Shown: positions 11,001-24,800 of the stretch, piece by piece | Layout of the letters: every line of letters starts with the position of its first letter | Position numbering within the stretch: the stretch's first letter is position 1 | Notes under the pieces: generated by a model | Seen by the model: the letters and a program-made list of their open reading frames with translations, nothing else | Databases searched by the model: none | What the model was told of the DNA's origin: nothing | Translations under genes and position numbers: made by a program | Source: Volvariella volvacea V23 | Lineage: Eukaryota; Basidiomycota; Agaricomycetes; Agaricales; Pluteaceae | Assembly (NCBI GenBank): GCA_000349905.1 | Contig: KB722737.1 | Span: 581,327-645,326 of the forward strand | DNA: 64,000 nt | Reading direction: 5' to 3'

Positions 11001-14000
11001 TGTCAATGACGGGCAGATGGTGCTCCCTGCAGGGCTCCCGGGCTATGAAGGTGGTATTGAACTAGTTGGTACTCAACCAACTGTAGGATCATGCTTGGTG
11101 TTAGCCATACCAGAACTTCAAGTGCAGTTCCGGATGCACGACCATTATATGGGTAAGTGCTATGCATGCGCATGGAGTCGAGAGTTGATAGGATTCTAGA
11201 AATGTCACTCAACATTGGTACCACCATGGGTTACATTAAGGATGCGTTTCCAGATCAAGTGGTATATGTTCCGCTCCCAGTTCAGAAGAACGATGTCCCT
11301 ATTTACATCGATGGTATGAACGATATTTCTAGGCGTTTTTGTTATCATTTAGGTTGGGTCGCAGGTATCGATATTACCGCGCATCGTCTATTTGGTCCAC
11401 AGCCACGGACGGCCACTTACCTCTGTATCTGGGAAGTCCACGTTGGCAGCATCCGATCTGCATTATCAGCACCAGAAGCTGGTCTACTACTCGCTGCAGC
11501 CGATGCATTCCAACTAAACTACGTCGATTCAGTCAACGCTCCTGCTGAAGAGTACCTTCCCCCATTAGATCCCGACGGTGAGTTCTCCTCACCCTTAGGA
11601 TGTACAGCAAAGTTGATTGCATACCTAGTGACTTTCCTTAAAGTTTCATTGGACAAGCTGAATATTATGTGGAGAGCGGGTTGTGCAGTTCTGATGTTCA
11701 GCATGCCACAAGGCCTCAACCTGGAGAGCAGTGACCTTGGGGGTCAATTTTACAAGAAAGTTACAACTTTGAGAATACCCTCAATGTCTACGCAGGTCTT
11801 ACTGACTGCCTCCCCAGAGCGCAAACCCTGGTTGGAAGCAGCCGCGTTCAAGACGGACGTCTTCATGGATATCTATGTAGCACCCCAGGATTGGCGAGAA
11901 AAATCGGCAGCACAGCTTCGATTTATCGAAGAGCAAGACCGCCTCACTTCTCGTGCTCGCCGATTGATCACATCCTTGACGCGCCATGGTCGTACGCCAC
12001 CCGCTAGTGTGTTTTAAATCTCCTTATTCCTTTCAAAAGACCCACGCTTATGATATCATCCTAGGGCGTTCCGCTCATGAGAATGGCCTATATATTCCGC
12101 AACCTGCTTTGACGCATAGACAACCTGGCAGGAGGCGACCTGAGTCATCAACGGAACAACGAGGGAGGAGCTCCTCGCAGGGATCTGAATCTGATGCTGT
12201 CGAAGTCATATCAGAAGCTGATAGGGATGCTTGCTTAGTGTACGTCTGCGTTTTGCATGTAGACGGAAATCTTCAAATAATGTCCTTATAGGCGTGCTCG
12301 ATCTCTGACTCCCCTTCGCATAACAAAGGAAGAGGATCAGAACATGACTAGTGGTGATGAATCTGATAACGAGGACCTCACTGAAGGCAGTACCTCTGAT
12401 AGCGATTGGTCGGAGGATGAAGGTGAGGCCATAACTATTTTTTAGCCCCAGGATAATAACTTCGGTAATAGGAAGTGACCCCTGTAAAGAAGCGGGCCGG
12501 TCTCTCCTAAGCTTTTATTCACACCTTGTTAATCACTACCACGGCCACTATTTGGGACGGCCAGCCTTATGGAGCGAGTCACCGTTCGCAGTTACCAAAG
12601 TACGGCATGTCTAGCTCCAATTTATCAATATCAATAACGATCCACTTCACAGGAAAGACCAACACCTCATCCTGAGCATCTAGAAGATCGTGACATAGAA
12701 GAAATGGAAGGCTTATACCAGCCGCCAACGCCCATACGCGAAACAGAAGGTTTTGACTTAACCATTTTTCGCGCCCGTTGCAAAGGGGGTATAGCCATAA
12801 AGCTAACACCGCTTATTTTGTGTGCAGCACGCTTTTTTGAAGAGGATCTTTTCAAAGAGGTAAGCAGGTATTTTAAATTAAATATGTGCTTCCTCAGGCC
12901 ATGCACAGGAACCTAGTCCTGAGCTTCAGTTGGATAGTCTGATGACCAAGTTTTTGCTCAAGAAAGCGCCTCCCAAAGAAGACACCAAGATCGAGGTGTT
13001 TGATATTCAGATACCGTTTATCGGCATCAGCATTCGGCATCATCTTGCGATGGACGGTGGTCTCCCTGTCCTTCTTTCGAAACCTATCCCGCTGCGGGCT
13101 CCAACGGCCTTTGATGCGCTGGCAACGCTACTTTGTGAAGCCGCAAGTATATCCGCGATTGCTGTGATAGGTGGTCGCAACCCATCCCTCGATTCTCGGC
13201 TTGGGCGCTTGTCATTCGCCTTCAAAACATCTCCAACCAATAGGCCCACCCATGTACCAATAACACCACACAATGAAACGGAACTGACATGCTATCTGCA
13301 TGGGGCGCGACTGCTTCAGAAAGGCACACTACTCGAAGGGTCTTGGGGCGAGTTCTCGATCCGTATCAGCCACCACACGGCATATTTCCTTGCCGCCACT
13401 GCACTTTCCCTGGTCCAGGTGCAGAAACAATTGATGGCTGCATACGAGAGAGTAAGAGAACGAAATGAGCAAAAAGTTCGGGGCACTATATGTCATATCA
13501 TTCAGAGCTCAAAAGGGCGAGATTTTGTTGAGCCACTTTCCACCATCCAACCATCGTTCCTCGTCCAGAGTGGAGTCCCACAAGATCTTCGTACCAATGT
13601 AGTATTTCGGCTCCTTTTCCACCTTCGCAATTGTCTCTGGCGCTTGAAGGGCGACGCTCAACCCTCATCCAGCCCCCGGCTCAATAGAGCAGAAGCACAG
13701 TCATTGGATGCGTCACTTTTGTACTGCCTCGAATATTTGGAACCGGATGCTGCTTCTTCAGACAACCTCTGGTCCGTGGAATCGCTATTCATGAAGACAA
13801 GGCCAAAGACGCAAATGCAACCCTCTTCATTGCCTTTCCGCACCCTGTCTCTTCGCCTCACTCTAGTGACTATCACCGCTACAGAACCAACGGGTCGCTC
13901 CTCCAGCACAGTTCAATTCACTGATATTCATGCTCAAGCCACGTTCCAGACATTTTATTTGGTGCAATCACCCGCCCTTGCTTCCCCTGGTAGTTTGTCC

Positions 14001-17000
14001 TCCCTACGCGAGCCTACTCCCACAAGAACGATCAAATTATTTGCTCTTATCTCTTTTGGAACTGTCGAGTTGGCGATTTACCCACACATGATGCGCTTTG
14101 TTGAACACATTCTGCGGGCACGTCGACATTATATCAACTCTCAAGAGCCAAGGGGAATAGCTCGTCCTCGGGACAATAAACAAGTGGCATTCCCAATCAC
14201 AAGCATTGAGGTTGTCGGCTTGATCCATCATCTCCGGGTACAAGCGATTGCGAAGAGTCTGATGTTCGAATTCGGTACCAAGGAACTGAAGCTGACTACC
14301 TCAGTCCTCCTCCAATCCCTCACAACGAGACGTGGTGTTTCCCTTAGTAATGCCGTGTTCTTTGAAGAGGTGTTCTTCCGCGCGCGATCACCAAGCATGA
14401 AACAAAATGGACATGACATCCTAGCTGCATTAGAGTTGTCAAGCGCCAAGTTCACGCTCTTTTTGAAGGAAGACCGCAATTCGCGACTGAGTACACGGGG
14501 TGTATATGTGCTCGAGAGTATCCGATTCCAGGTGCCTCGCAGTGCTCTACGCTTATACTATTTCGTGGACGAGTGGAGAAACGACTTCTCAGCCGAGCTA
14601 GGAGACATTCTACAGGCGCTATTGAAGGAAGTTCAAAAGGCACCCACTAAGTCAGCATCTCCAGCCTTGACTCATACCTCTTCTCGCCTTCCCATGGTGC
14701 AGATACAGGGGATAGTGAAATTATTTTGTGTTTCGCTACAAATCATGCACGGAACATGGCTGGACTGGAACATCCACGAGACCATGGCATTTGTCAACAC
14801 GGTTCATGCAGTGGCAGTCTTACCGACCTTCAGTGTCGGGCTTCAAATCGGATCACAAGTCTTTACGGTCTCGACAAGAGCTAATGGCACTACAGACACA
14901 CTCGTTAAGATGGTCTTGCCGTGCGTATCCTTGGCTGGCAAATACAATGAAGCATTTCTCCAAGCGCATACTATGATAGATCCCGTTGACTTGAGAGTCA
15001 AACCATCACATTTGGATACGCTGTTAGGTGTGCAGCAGAAATTCGATCAAGATTTCAACGACTTGCTGGCTTTGGTGAGGGAAAAGCGCTCGCAACCCCC
15101 AGCATCCCCAACAACACCCGTACCCCCAAGAATGACTTTCCGGTACAGTCTTTTTATCAAAATTCAACGGTTTGGGATCGGGCTAGAAGGTCATTCATCA
15201 ATCCTTTATCTTCAATGCGAAGATGTCGGTGGTGGCCTGCATAGCGATTTGAACGAACACAGGGAGCGATGGTATTTGATCATGACGAATCTTGCTCTTT
15301 CTCTTGCTCCTCGAACGACAAGAACCGCTTCTCACACGATAAGCCCCAAGCATAGGTCGGCTTTCGTGATTATCGATGTTCGTGCAAGCGCTGGCAGCGA
15401 CGCCCATTCCAACCACGTCCTCTCTGCTGATGTCACCAAACTCCATGCTGTCATGCAACCGAGTGCTATTGGCGAGATCGGCGATTTTATAGACCATCTT
15501 CAGGTTTGTGGACCGTTCGTGATGTAGGACTGGACTCATCATTGCTTCAGGCCGAAGTGATGGAGCGTAAAGAGCAGCGTGCCCAGGAACTAGCCGCCTT
15601 TAAAGAGAAGGCACAGAATCTCCTTCAAACGCTGGAAGTGGTTAGTAGTATTCCTCAACCAACAGAGGAATCATCTTGGCTCGATGACTATGTCATCCGC
15701 TTGGCTGTTTTCGACCTCGGAGTTGCTTTCCCACTCTCCCTCGATCAGGAACTGGAAATCCCCCAGACTGGTGGTGCAAGTTCCACTACAGTTCGTGCAT
15801 TTTTGTTCGCCATAAAGTCGATTGAATTCAGTGCACAACGGGGCGAATCTGGCCAGGCTGTCATGAAAGGCTTCTCCTTCCAGTTTGTCTCAAGGTAGGA
15901 ACAATCATCATTCTAGTTTTCCAACGTCGAATTTACGATCACGACAGTTTCAAACAATCAGACTCGAAATCTTTTTCTGGCGATAAACACCAGACGCGTA
16001 ACAGGCTCATATATCCAGAGATGAAGGCACAACTGCGTTCCAAAAAAATAGGAGCTACACGCCGCGTTCAAATTGTCGCTGATGTCAGCGGCTTCATACT
16101 AGACCTGGACTCATCGATTCCTGATTATGTCTTCTCACTTGTTGATGTATACCGACAAGGCAAAGCCCGCGTCGAGCGCTTGGCTGCGATGGCGCCCCGT
16201 ACACCCTTGCCTGTTGAGGATATAGCCCCAAGCCAACCTCCTTCCGGAAAACTCCGCTCAGATGTTCTGATATCGAACGTTATAGGATCCCTTACGTTTG
16301 CCAGTGGCACGGTTCGCATTCACAGCATTGGAGCTGCAGTTTTTCCACGGTCAAGGTCCTTATCTCATGCAAAGCACGAGCCCTCTGAAGATTTGGGTTT
16401 TGAAGAAGGCGCCGACGTATTCTGCTTGCCTATTGTATCAGTCTGGGCTGAATATCGGGCCGCGCCTAGTTCCAGCAAGATCCCAGTTGACCAAGATGAC
16501 GATGTCGCAACCTCGCTCCTCATCTTCAAGAGTACTGTACATTCGAGTCAAAACACCCTCCATCCCACTTTGCTGCCCTTCATGACAGAGCTGGTTAGCC
16601 ATATTGAGGCACGGATGAGAAGGATAAGCCTGCGCCCTGAACTGCCATCCAGCCTAGCGGTTCCCACTCTTAGGAGTAGCATAACGCCCTTGGAACCAGA
16701 AACGATGCCATCCGTTGCAAGCCTACAAATTAGCTTTAGCTTGCGGATTGACCAGTCGAAGCTCGAGCTCACCTGCCAACCAGACGTAAATGTTGTTGCA
16801 GGTGTTCATTGGGAAAGCGGTGGCTTTATGATAAACATATCCCCAGGCGCACGCAAGGTAAATTTCTCCGGGAGTGTAGGCGGGCTTATGGTTGGCTTAA
16901 AGCATGGTTTCTTGAGTGAAAATTGTGTTAAACTGGATGCTAGAAATCTTGCGTTTTCTGTCAACTTCTCCAAATTTTCGAGAGAAGAAGCACCCACGAA

Positions 17001-18944
17001 CACCCTTTCCATTACACTGGATACACAATTCTGGGGCGAAGTCCGATTCTCGCGTTTACAGGACATCCTGTGTTTCAAAGCCGTCTGGCTCGATCGCATA
17101 CCCGTTTTCAATCAACCAATCACGACCCCTGGAAAAGCAACCAAAACCTCGCCTTTGCCCCCACCCCAATCTCAACCTAAGGCGTCGTTCTCGACTGTAG
17201 TCCTCCTCCACATCCGCGAAATTGAACTGGAAGTTGACCTGGGTCAATCTATCTCTCTGGTGACTTTGAATCTGCAAGATGCGCTCATGCAAACAAAATT
17301 AACGGACTCTATTCGCGAGCTGTCAGTCTTAGTTGCGAATGTGGTAATATATGCGACAGGCAACCTCTCCGGTCGCGTGACAGTACCTAACTGCATATTC
17401 TCAACAAGTCGTAGGATGGGCATTGAATCAGCTTCAGGCGTAGAGAGTAGTCGCATGCTAGAATTAAGGATGACAAGCGGTGCTTTGGTGGCTCATGCCA
17501 AGTCAGGCGAGCAACAACTGCTTCAATATCAGTGGGTGCTCCTACACCTGCTCAATATCATGTTTCTCACACCAGTACCCACAGCGCTCAGCCACTAGAA
17601 ATAGAAGTAGTCGACGACTGGTCATTGATCGCGGACCAGACCGCGGACGAGAGTTCACCTCTGCAATTGTCCTTTAACGTCACCAGCCCAGAGATAGCTG
17701 CTGCTATCACCGTTGGAACGATCCCTCGGATAATGTCGTATGCTGCAAAGTTCAAAGCCAATTTAGACGCGCAACGAGAAGGTGCAAGCCGTGAATCGAA
17801 AACGTTCCGCATTACAAGAACTCCCAAGCCGGACAATCCGTTATCTGCGGTCGCTGAAGCCATGCTGGACTCTGCCCGCAGCCGTTTCAGGGAGGCAGGC
17901 AGTGGGCTACTGTATGCCATCAAGCAAAAAATGAGTCTCCGTTTAGCCATGCTCCGCCTGGTGCTGTTCCCTCGTACCATGGAAGATTTGGAGATGGCAC
18001 AGTTCGTAGGACAAGGTGTACATGCGCGTCTGGTGAGATCGTTGGATTCTGATAATATGCCTATCAAACGCGATATTCGGCTTTCCTTTTCGTCGATGGT
18101 AATATCCAAATTTGCTCAACTGAATCACTCCAAGACCGAAGCGCTGCCTGACATTCGCAACTGGCTTCGTACGATCACGCAAAATGCACCAGAAGCCACC
18201 ATCGTTGGATTACCCTCCATGAAGATGCATATGGCCAGCGAGCAGGATCTCGAAGATGTTTTAATTTACGATTTCGATAGCACTTTTGTTCGTGGACCAG
18301 AAGGACACGGACCCGACTACGAAGACATTTACATCACGCTGAACGTTTCATTGTATTCTTGGCTCACGGTGCTTCGCAAGAACCTCACGCGAGAAATGGA
18401 TCAGGTCAAGGCCAGCACAGCGCGCCGGGAGACTACACCTGGTGCACGTACTCGTAAACGTGGCACAGAATCTGTGGATATCTCCCGAACGCCCACTATG
18501 CAATCGTCGGTGCCAGAAGTTCCTCCATTACCTCTTCCTGTTACGCGCTCTTCCGCTGATAAAGGTGAACCGCCAATTCCTAGCACCTCTGCAGTGCCAG
18601 TATTAGGACCAAGCATCCCACCCAACACGTCTATACCTTTCCCAAGTGCCAAGGAAGCAGCCACCGACCAACCACCCCCACTTGCTGGAAAGGGCACTAA
18701 GATTCAGTATCAGTTCCGAAATCGTCACATTGAACGGCTGACGATGAGACAACTTGGAGAAGCTACGCCTGACGTTATGCACCCATTCTTCATGAAGAAG
18801 GCTGGGTTCAACCTGGAGGATTCTCTGCCGCAATACGTGCACGAATATGCTACCATCCCATTGGAGGAGATCATGGAGGTCCTGTTAGCAGTGTATAGTC
18901 GTCAATTATTATCTGGTGACAGAAAACGACAACTGGAGAAGTAA
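8065..18944 (+). CDS. CSF1: Bridge-like lipid transfer protein Csf1 (BLTP1/Tweek family)
   Basis: A giant protein, roughly 3,000 residues over about 20 exons. It starts MVDPLLLVACICIVVAVLAY, a single N-terminal membrane anchor, followed by FYWNRLLGFVLSSAIKLIFW and IHFSLLAGRVLMKDVTYHSS, the conserved opening of Csf1/BLTP1. Such proteins form long hydrophobic grooves that move lipids between ER and partner membranes. Yeast Csf1 supports lipid supply for GPI-anchor synthesis and cold growth. Recognisable blocks include CFHVR-type beta repeats around 8500-10700 and an acidic Ser-rich linker at about 12080-12430 (GDESDNEDLTEGSTSDSDWS). Large single exons follow at 12930-15527, 16021-17598 and 17532-18944. 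The C-terminus has a Pro/Ser linker (about 18420-18700) and a final helix block ending RQLEK. Exon joints are only partly checked, but the frame is open almost throughout, so the gene looks intact. Confidence 0.88.
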
Positions 18945-19133
18945 TCCGACTATTTATTGTGTATTTATCAAACGTTTCAGAGCACTATCGCATTCTTAGA
19001 ATGAGTTTGTACATTTTATGCACACCATTTTGATACCACTCATTGCACATAATAGATGCAGCCGCATAATTTTGGATTAATGAATGCTCTAAGACAAACA
19101 ACTAGAGTCCAAGGATAGATCTTGAATATCCTA

Positions 19134-20197
19134 TTAAGGACCACCACTGAAGACACTCAGCAATGCAAAGCAACCATAAAGTAGCCCAACGGGATAAGCT
19201 ACTAATAGTCGCTGTTCTGACATACGCAAGACCGCCACAAATATGCCAGACGCCGAATAAGTGCACCATAGAATAGATAGTATTGAGAAGAAATAGCCCA
19301 AGGTACCACTTCAAGGCATGAGTTAACAGGAATAAGGATAGTAAGTGGCGAACTTACTCCAGGCTGACCATAACGTTGATAGCACTAACACCTACCATGG
19401 GTAGCAGGCAGTACCCCAGGACGGAAGTAACTCGATATGCGTCGATACCCGTCTCCGACATAAGATTCAAGAGAGTATATATCGACGCCGAGCCAAAGAG
19501 TCCTACGCCGTAGATGTAACCGAAGTTGGATTTCCCGGCCTACGTGGCAAAAACGTGGGCATTGGTATTAGTGTTAGAATGCCAGATGGAGAAGTGGAGT
19601 ACGTCCGTTGGTGGAATGTCAAGGGATAGGGTTACTCACCAGAAGGAGACACATCCCGAAGCACAGTAAGAACATAATAGGACCAGCTAAGTCCGCGTCG
19701 TCCATTATTCGTTCGTCAACCCGTTGTAGTGGGTTGAGCACTGTGAGCGACTTGGCGCGAATATGTGAGAAGTTGATTCCGAGCTCTGTTCAGATGCAAA
19801 AGACATCGCGCTTCTGTGAGTATGCGCGCAAGAAATATTGGTGGTTGTAATTGCCTCCGCAGTAAACGCGTGGTAGGAATCAAGGAGTAGTCTCAATGAC
19901 AAATAGCATACCTTCTAGCAGTGGTGGTTCTCCTTCAAAACCGCCCGTTCCAAAAGCTGTCCACCATCCACCAGACTGAATATTGCCCCCATATCCAGAT
20001 GAGATGCCTTGTTGGGAGATGGCACCCTGAGGTACGCCTTGGCCGTCAAGACTTGGTCTTGAGCCGGGATAAAAGCCATTGGAATCGACGCCAGGGTTGT
20101 AGAATTGTAGTGGGGTATCTTGAGGAGCTATGTTGTGGGGATAGTATGGGTTCTGAGAAGGATGCTGAGGGTAGTGTGGGTTTGGATCTTGCCACAT
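19134..20197 (-). CDS. YIP1: Yip1-type Golgi/ER vesicle protein
   Basis: Yip1 family member acting with Ypt/Rab GTPases in ER-to-Golgi transport. The N-terminal cytosolic part is rich in Pro, Tyr, Asn and Gln (MWQDPNPHYPQHPSQNPYYP). Next comes EPPLLEELGINFSHIRAKSL, formed across an intron at about 19910-19800, then NPLQRVDERIMDDADLAGPI, the family hallmark. Five hydrophobic segments follow (ImFLLCFGMCLLLAGK, YIYGVGLFGSASIYTLLNLM, VLGYCLLPMVGVSAINVMVS and two more). The last exon read in the right frame gives EQRLLVAYPVGLLYGCFALL and stops at 19134-19136, the usual end of Yip1. Reading it in another frame gives a longer but unlikely tail. At least three introns. Confidence 0.9.
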
Positions 20198-20340
20198 GAG
20201 TGCGAGGATTAGTAGTAGAGATTAATTTATTTCTGCTTATTTTCTGAATTGAGTCTCATCCACGTCTGCTCTCCACGTGGTCAAATCTGCAGCGCCTTGT
20301 TGATGCTTGTTTGTTTCAAGGCCTTTTCGTTTCGAGCGCC

Positions 20341-21394
20341 ATGGTGAGTGGCTAGAATTACCGTCCAAGTTCTGCTTCTGACCCTACTTGTCGTATTTAG
20401 CCTCAGGTAATCTGTTTGGAGTATCCATAATGCATCTTTCTCAACGCTGCAGTAGAACGAATACATCGAGGAGCACATTAAACGGCATGGCCGAAGATTA
20501 GATTACTACGAACGCAAGTGGGTCAATCGCGCACTACTTTTGATGCACTTAAGCCATTCAAATGTTAAATTAGGCGGAAACGTGAAGCTCGAGCAGCTCA
20601 TCGCTCCTCTGCGGTCGCACAAAAGGCATTCGGTCTGAAAGCCAAGATCCTCCACGCCAAACGGCACGCTGAGAAGGTTCAACTCAAGAAAACGCTTAAA
20701 GCCCATGACGAGAGGAATGTCAAACAAGCGGATTCGTCAACTGTTCCAGATGGAGCACTACCTACATATCTTCTCGACCGTGAAGGGCAGAGAGACGCAA
20801 AAGCCCTGTCGAGTGCCATCAAGCAGAAACGGAAGGACAAGGCGGCTAAATTTGCTGTACCATTGCCTAAAGTCAGGGGTATCGCTGAGGACGAGATGTT
20901 CAAGGTGATGAAGACTGGGAAGAGTAAGAGCAAGTCATGGAAACGGATGGTTACAAAGGCCACTTTCGTTGGGGAGGGCTTTACAAGAAAACCCGTCAAA
21001 TACGAGAGATTTATCAGACCCATGGCATTGCGGTACAAGAAGGCTAATGTCACTCATCGTATGTCTCTCTCGTTACATCCCTGCCCAGCATGTTCTCATG
21101 TGATTACGATCAAGCCGACCTAAAAGCAACATTCCAGCTACAGATTCTGGGAGTGAAAAAGAACCCCCAGTCTCCTATGTATACCCAACTTGGCGTCCTT
21201 ACCAAGGGTACAGTCATCGAAGTCAATGTGTCTGAGCTCGGTATGGTTACCACTGGTGGTAAAGTCGTGTTTGGAAAATATGCTCAGATCACCAACAACC
21301 CCGAGAACGATGGTTGCATTAACGCAGTCCTGCGTAAGTATCTCAAAGCCCTTGCAGTCATACAGTGTCTGATGCTCGTCTTGCAGTTGTTTGA
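20341..21394 (+). CDS. NSA2: Ribosome biogenesis protein NSA2
   Basis: Nucleolar 60S assembly factor of about 260 residues, nearly collinear with NSA2 of yeast and animals. The start is assembled from tiny exons: ATG (20341-20343), CCTCAG (20401-20406) and an exon from 20456, giving the invariant MPQNEYIE. Then come [20 protein letters not shown] (across an intron ending near 20575), [60 protein letters not shown] and, after an intron, [18 protein letters not shown]. The final joint (donor GTAAGT near 21333, acceptor at 21386) adds LLV and TGA, reproducing the conserved end [11 protein letters not shown]. Head to head with YIP1, about 140 bases apart. Identity is near certain. Confidence 0.96.
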
Positions 21395-21804
21395 TTTGTA
21401 CTTCACATACGTTATCATGGCATTGTATGGTTACCACATCCACTACCACAATCTTGTTGTGCTCGATGACTCTATCTGCGAGAAAATGACTGAATGACTA
21501 AATACGCTCAAGACGCGAGGTAGAACGACGACAGCTTGATTCCAACAGCGACTACCGAAAGAGGACTGAGACTAGACTAAAGCTACGATGATCATGAACA
21601 AACCAGGGAAGGAAGAACCTGTGGAAGTGATAATAAATAGTCCATCGAAAAGAATTAATCAACACCGACCGAGACGAGGGGGGGGAAGAAGAGTACCTGA
21701 CGACGAAAAACTGGGAATGCACAAATCATACATGGAAAATATTGCCGACACTAGATGTGAATATGTACAATTGTGATGTGCGAGGGGACGACTATGAAAG
21801 GAGT
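21395..21804. other. Convergent intergenic region
   Basis: About 410 bases between the 3' ends of NSA2 (+) and the first Zn2Cys6 factor (-). No gene recognised. It contains a purine-rich G run near 21680 and presumably both 3' UTRs. Confidence 0.4.
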
Positions 21805-24800
21805 TTAGTGTATGCAGTACAGTTCAAAGGCGTAAGCGAAGCGAATCGAGTACAGGAGTCGTAAGCAAGCATGAGGCAACACTTCCAACCGCACATTGCT
21901 AAGTAGGCCGAAACACGCTGTAGTTTGGGGCACTTGAATTATACGCGGACCGACTATAAGAGTCACTAGGTTCACGGTGTGAATACGACGAAGACAGCGG
22001 TGGTGGGGGAAGCGGTGGTGGGGGAAGCGTTGGTGGGGGTAAGGGGGCGGTGGGTGAGTGCTGTAGGGAGTGTCATTCCAGGATGTTGGATCAGTAGTCG
22101 GTGTAACAGGAAGGGATGAATGTGGCGGGAGCGGGGGATACACCTGGGATTGTGGCTGATATGCAGGTCGCAATGGAAAGTCGGTGGTCATGAAGGCAGA
22201 GGAAGTGGAGACACTCCTAGAGGGTAGACCACCATTCCAGGTTGTGGTTGGTGGTGTTATCATTGGCACTGTGCCTGATCTAGAAGGGGAGGAGTAGGTG
22301 TCAGTTGATAAGCTTGCAATACAATCAAGAAAATGATGGGAAGGAGAATGCGGAAGCCGAGAGTATTTGACGCACCTCTCCTTGCTATAGGACCCCGTTG
22401 CTGTTGCCGCAGGATCGTCAGATCTACTGATTGTAACTGGGACCGATAGAGGGGCATGACCTTCAGACGGATGCAATGAACGGTGCCGATAGCCTGCCAC
22501 GTGTCGTCGATTATCATGGTAATATTGCTCATGACGATGCATGTTGGCGTCGTCATATTTCAGGCCCCCGTGTTTATTTGAGGGTGCAACATCCGATGCG
22601 TCGCTCTGACCAGGGCGCCCGCCACCAACAGGTTGGTGTCTTAGTTCAGTAGTGGGGAAGGATGTTCGACGCATGGAGTTGCTAATATACATCACAGATG
22701 ACTCCCTGCTGGAGCTAGATGGTGCAGCATCCCCAGAGGGCGGCGCAGCGGATGAAAAAGGTCGGTCAGAGAATGAATTGAGATTATCTGTAGATGACCA
22801 TGGCTCTTGTGAGGTAATGGTGTATAGTGAGTGAGAATCCGGCTCCCGTGTGTCCGAAAAGGAATGTAATTTGCTGAGTTCTCTTTGAAGGTAGGTGGCT
22901 GGATCGGGTCTTGCATCATAAGGTGAGGACCATGAGTGCTGGCCGATTCTGTTTGACCCTCTGGCGTGCTGCTCGCCGGCAGCCTTCCACGATGTTGACG
23001 CGGAAGGGTCATTCAAATCTTGCCATTGCCAATCCGGATGAGGTCGAGGCGGCCGCCATGACTGCGGCTCGTAGCCACTATGAGTATATATAGAGTCTAC
23101 GTTCCATTTTCCTCCTTCCATGCGCCCCGTCGTCGCAGAGAATGGTTTTTTATCTTCCGTCCTTGCAGAGGACGACAATTCAGTCATCTGATCTGCATCT
23201 GACGGCAAGGACTCCCGCAATTTCTCCCTACAACAAGCCCTACTTAAGTGCGCAATCCTCCAAACGATATAAATCGACTCACAGAAGAGCAGTCACAGCC
23301 GGCCAGCGCTTTTCAGCCCATTCTAGAGCCTCGATGCATATCTCGATGTCCTTCATACACCTCTCAATCTGGTGGCGCACTTTAGCCTTCAAGTCCTCTG
23401 AAGGAACAACCCTCTCTTGGACTTTCAAGTCCCACACACTCCATGACAACATCCCTGCTGCCATATGAGCAACCGTACACATGTTAGGGGTGTTGGTATA
23501 TCCCCGTTTTCTCTGGACATTGATGATTCGTGCAAGTGCATGAGATGCCTCCATGCAAATCTTGAAGGCTTCATCAGATACACGTTGCGTAGAAGGTAAG
23601 TGATATTGATAGTTCGTGAAGTATTGGGGTCTGGAAATGAATGGCCGATAGATGTTCATTTGCGTCAGATAATACGAAGCATAGAGGGTCGTGGCCTGGT
23701 TGGAAAAATGGAAGTCATCCATCTCCTCGGACCATTTGACTAAAGCGGATGTGATCAAAGTCTAAGAAGGCTTGGCCAACGGCGAAACACATACGGTGCT
23801 TGGGTACGGATATCAACCAATCTTTCATTGCCCTGTCGAGTTGTGATAATATCTCGACTTGCCAAACGTGTGAGAAGCTGCCGGAAAACACCTTGTTCTT
23901 GTTAACGGCGTACTATATAGAAGCAACGTGAGGTCAGCCTTGAGCCTACAACCCAATGCCCTATTGCTTACAATCGTCTTCAGCGTGAAGGACAGTATCT
24001 GCGTCATATGTATAAGAAGCGTAAACGACTGCACCTTCGACGGTACGTCAGGGGGCTGCTCGAAAGCCGCCCGACCATCCTTCGCCTCCCAATACTCGTC
24101 GTCAACCTCCAACGGAAGGTCCAAATCAAAACTACACGATAAGCACTCGCCGACCATTTAGCAAGGGAAGCACATACTCTTCTTCATTAATGCTGCACCC
24201 CCTTCCCAAAGTAGTGCTCCCAATGCGATCGAGGATGATTAGGCACCATACTGCCCTCTTCCACAACTCCTCGTCGATGGATGGATGATCTTGGTAAGTA
24301 CTCCTTCGAAGTGCACCTGTGTCTTGAGCTTTTCTTATGCCAATACTAACGATGATCCAAGCTGACGAAGGGCTCGATGTTCCACGCAAGAACATGCCCA
24401 ACAACTAGGGCGATTTTGTAAGGCACAAATGATATGCATACAACTAGCAAACTCACGGTGAACGCCTGGATTTCAAACAAAGTTGCGGGATATAACAGAC
24501 TTCGCCGCGAACGATGAATATCTGAGAACCAAAGTAAGTTACCAGAGTAGAAACCACAACGCCTAGTTACCTATTCCAGCCGCAAAGTACTTCCATCCCG
24601 CACTCGACCAGCTAATTTCGTCTTTCTTTAGTTCTGGATCTGGAGTATCCAGCAATACGCGCGGATCGTCACTCCACCTACTGGCAACGCCAAATAACGA
24701 CAGGCATAAGCAAGCATACCATAGGTCGCGATGATGGAGCTTTTGTTCCCACTGTCTCTCAAAAGTTGGGCGGTGAAGGAGGGCAAAATGAGGGTTAACG

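Noticed and set aside
17588..18109. 173-codon open frame on the minus strand
   Set aside because: Lies antisense to the conserved C-terminal Csf1 exon and has no motif of its own; a shadow of codon bias.
19102..19314. Longer YIP1 C-terminal frame ending at 19102
   Set aside because: The alternative frame gives the conserved Yip1 ending (RLLVAYPVGLLYGCFALL) and stops at 19134.
21996..22040. CRISPR-like or minisatellite array
   Set aside because: Only three 15-bp units, no spacers, inside a low-complexity coding region of a eukaryotic gene.
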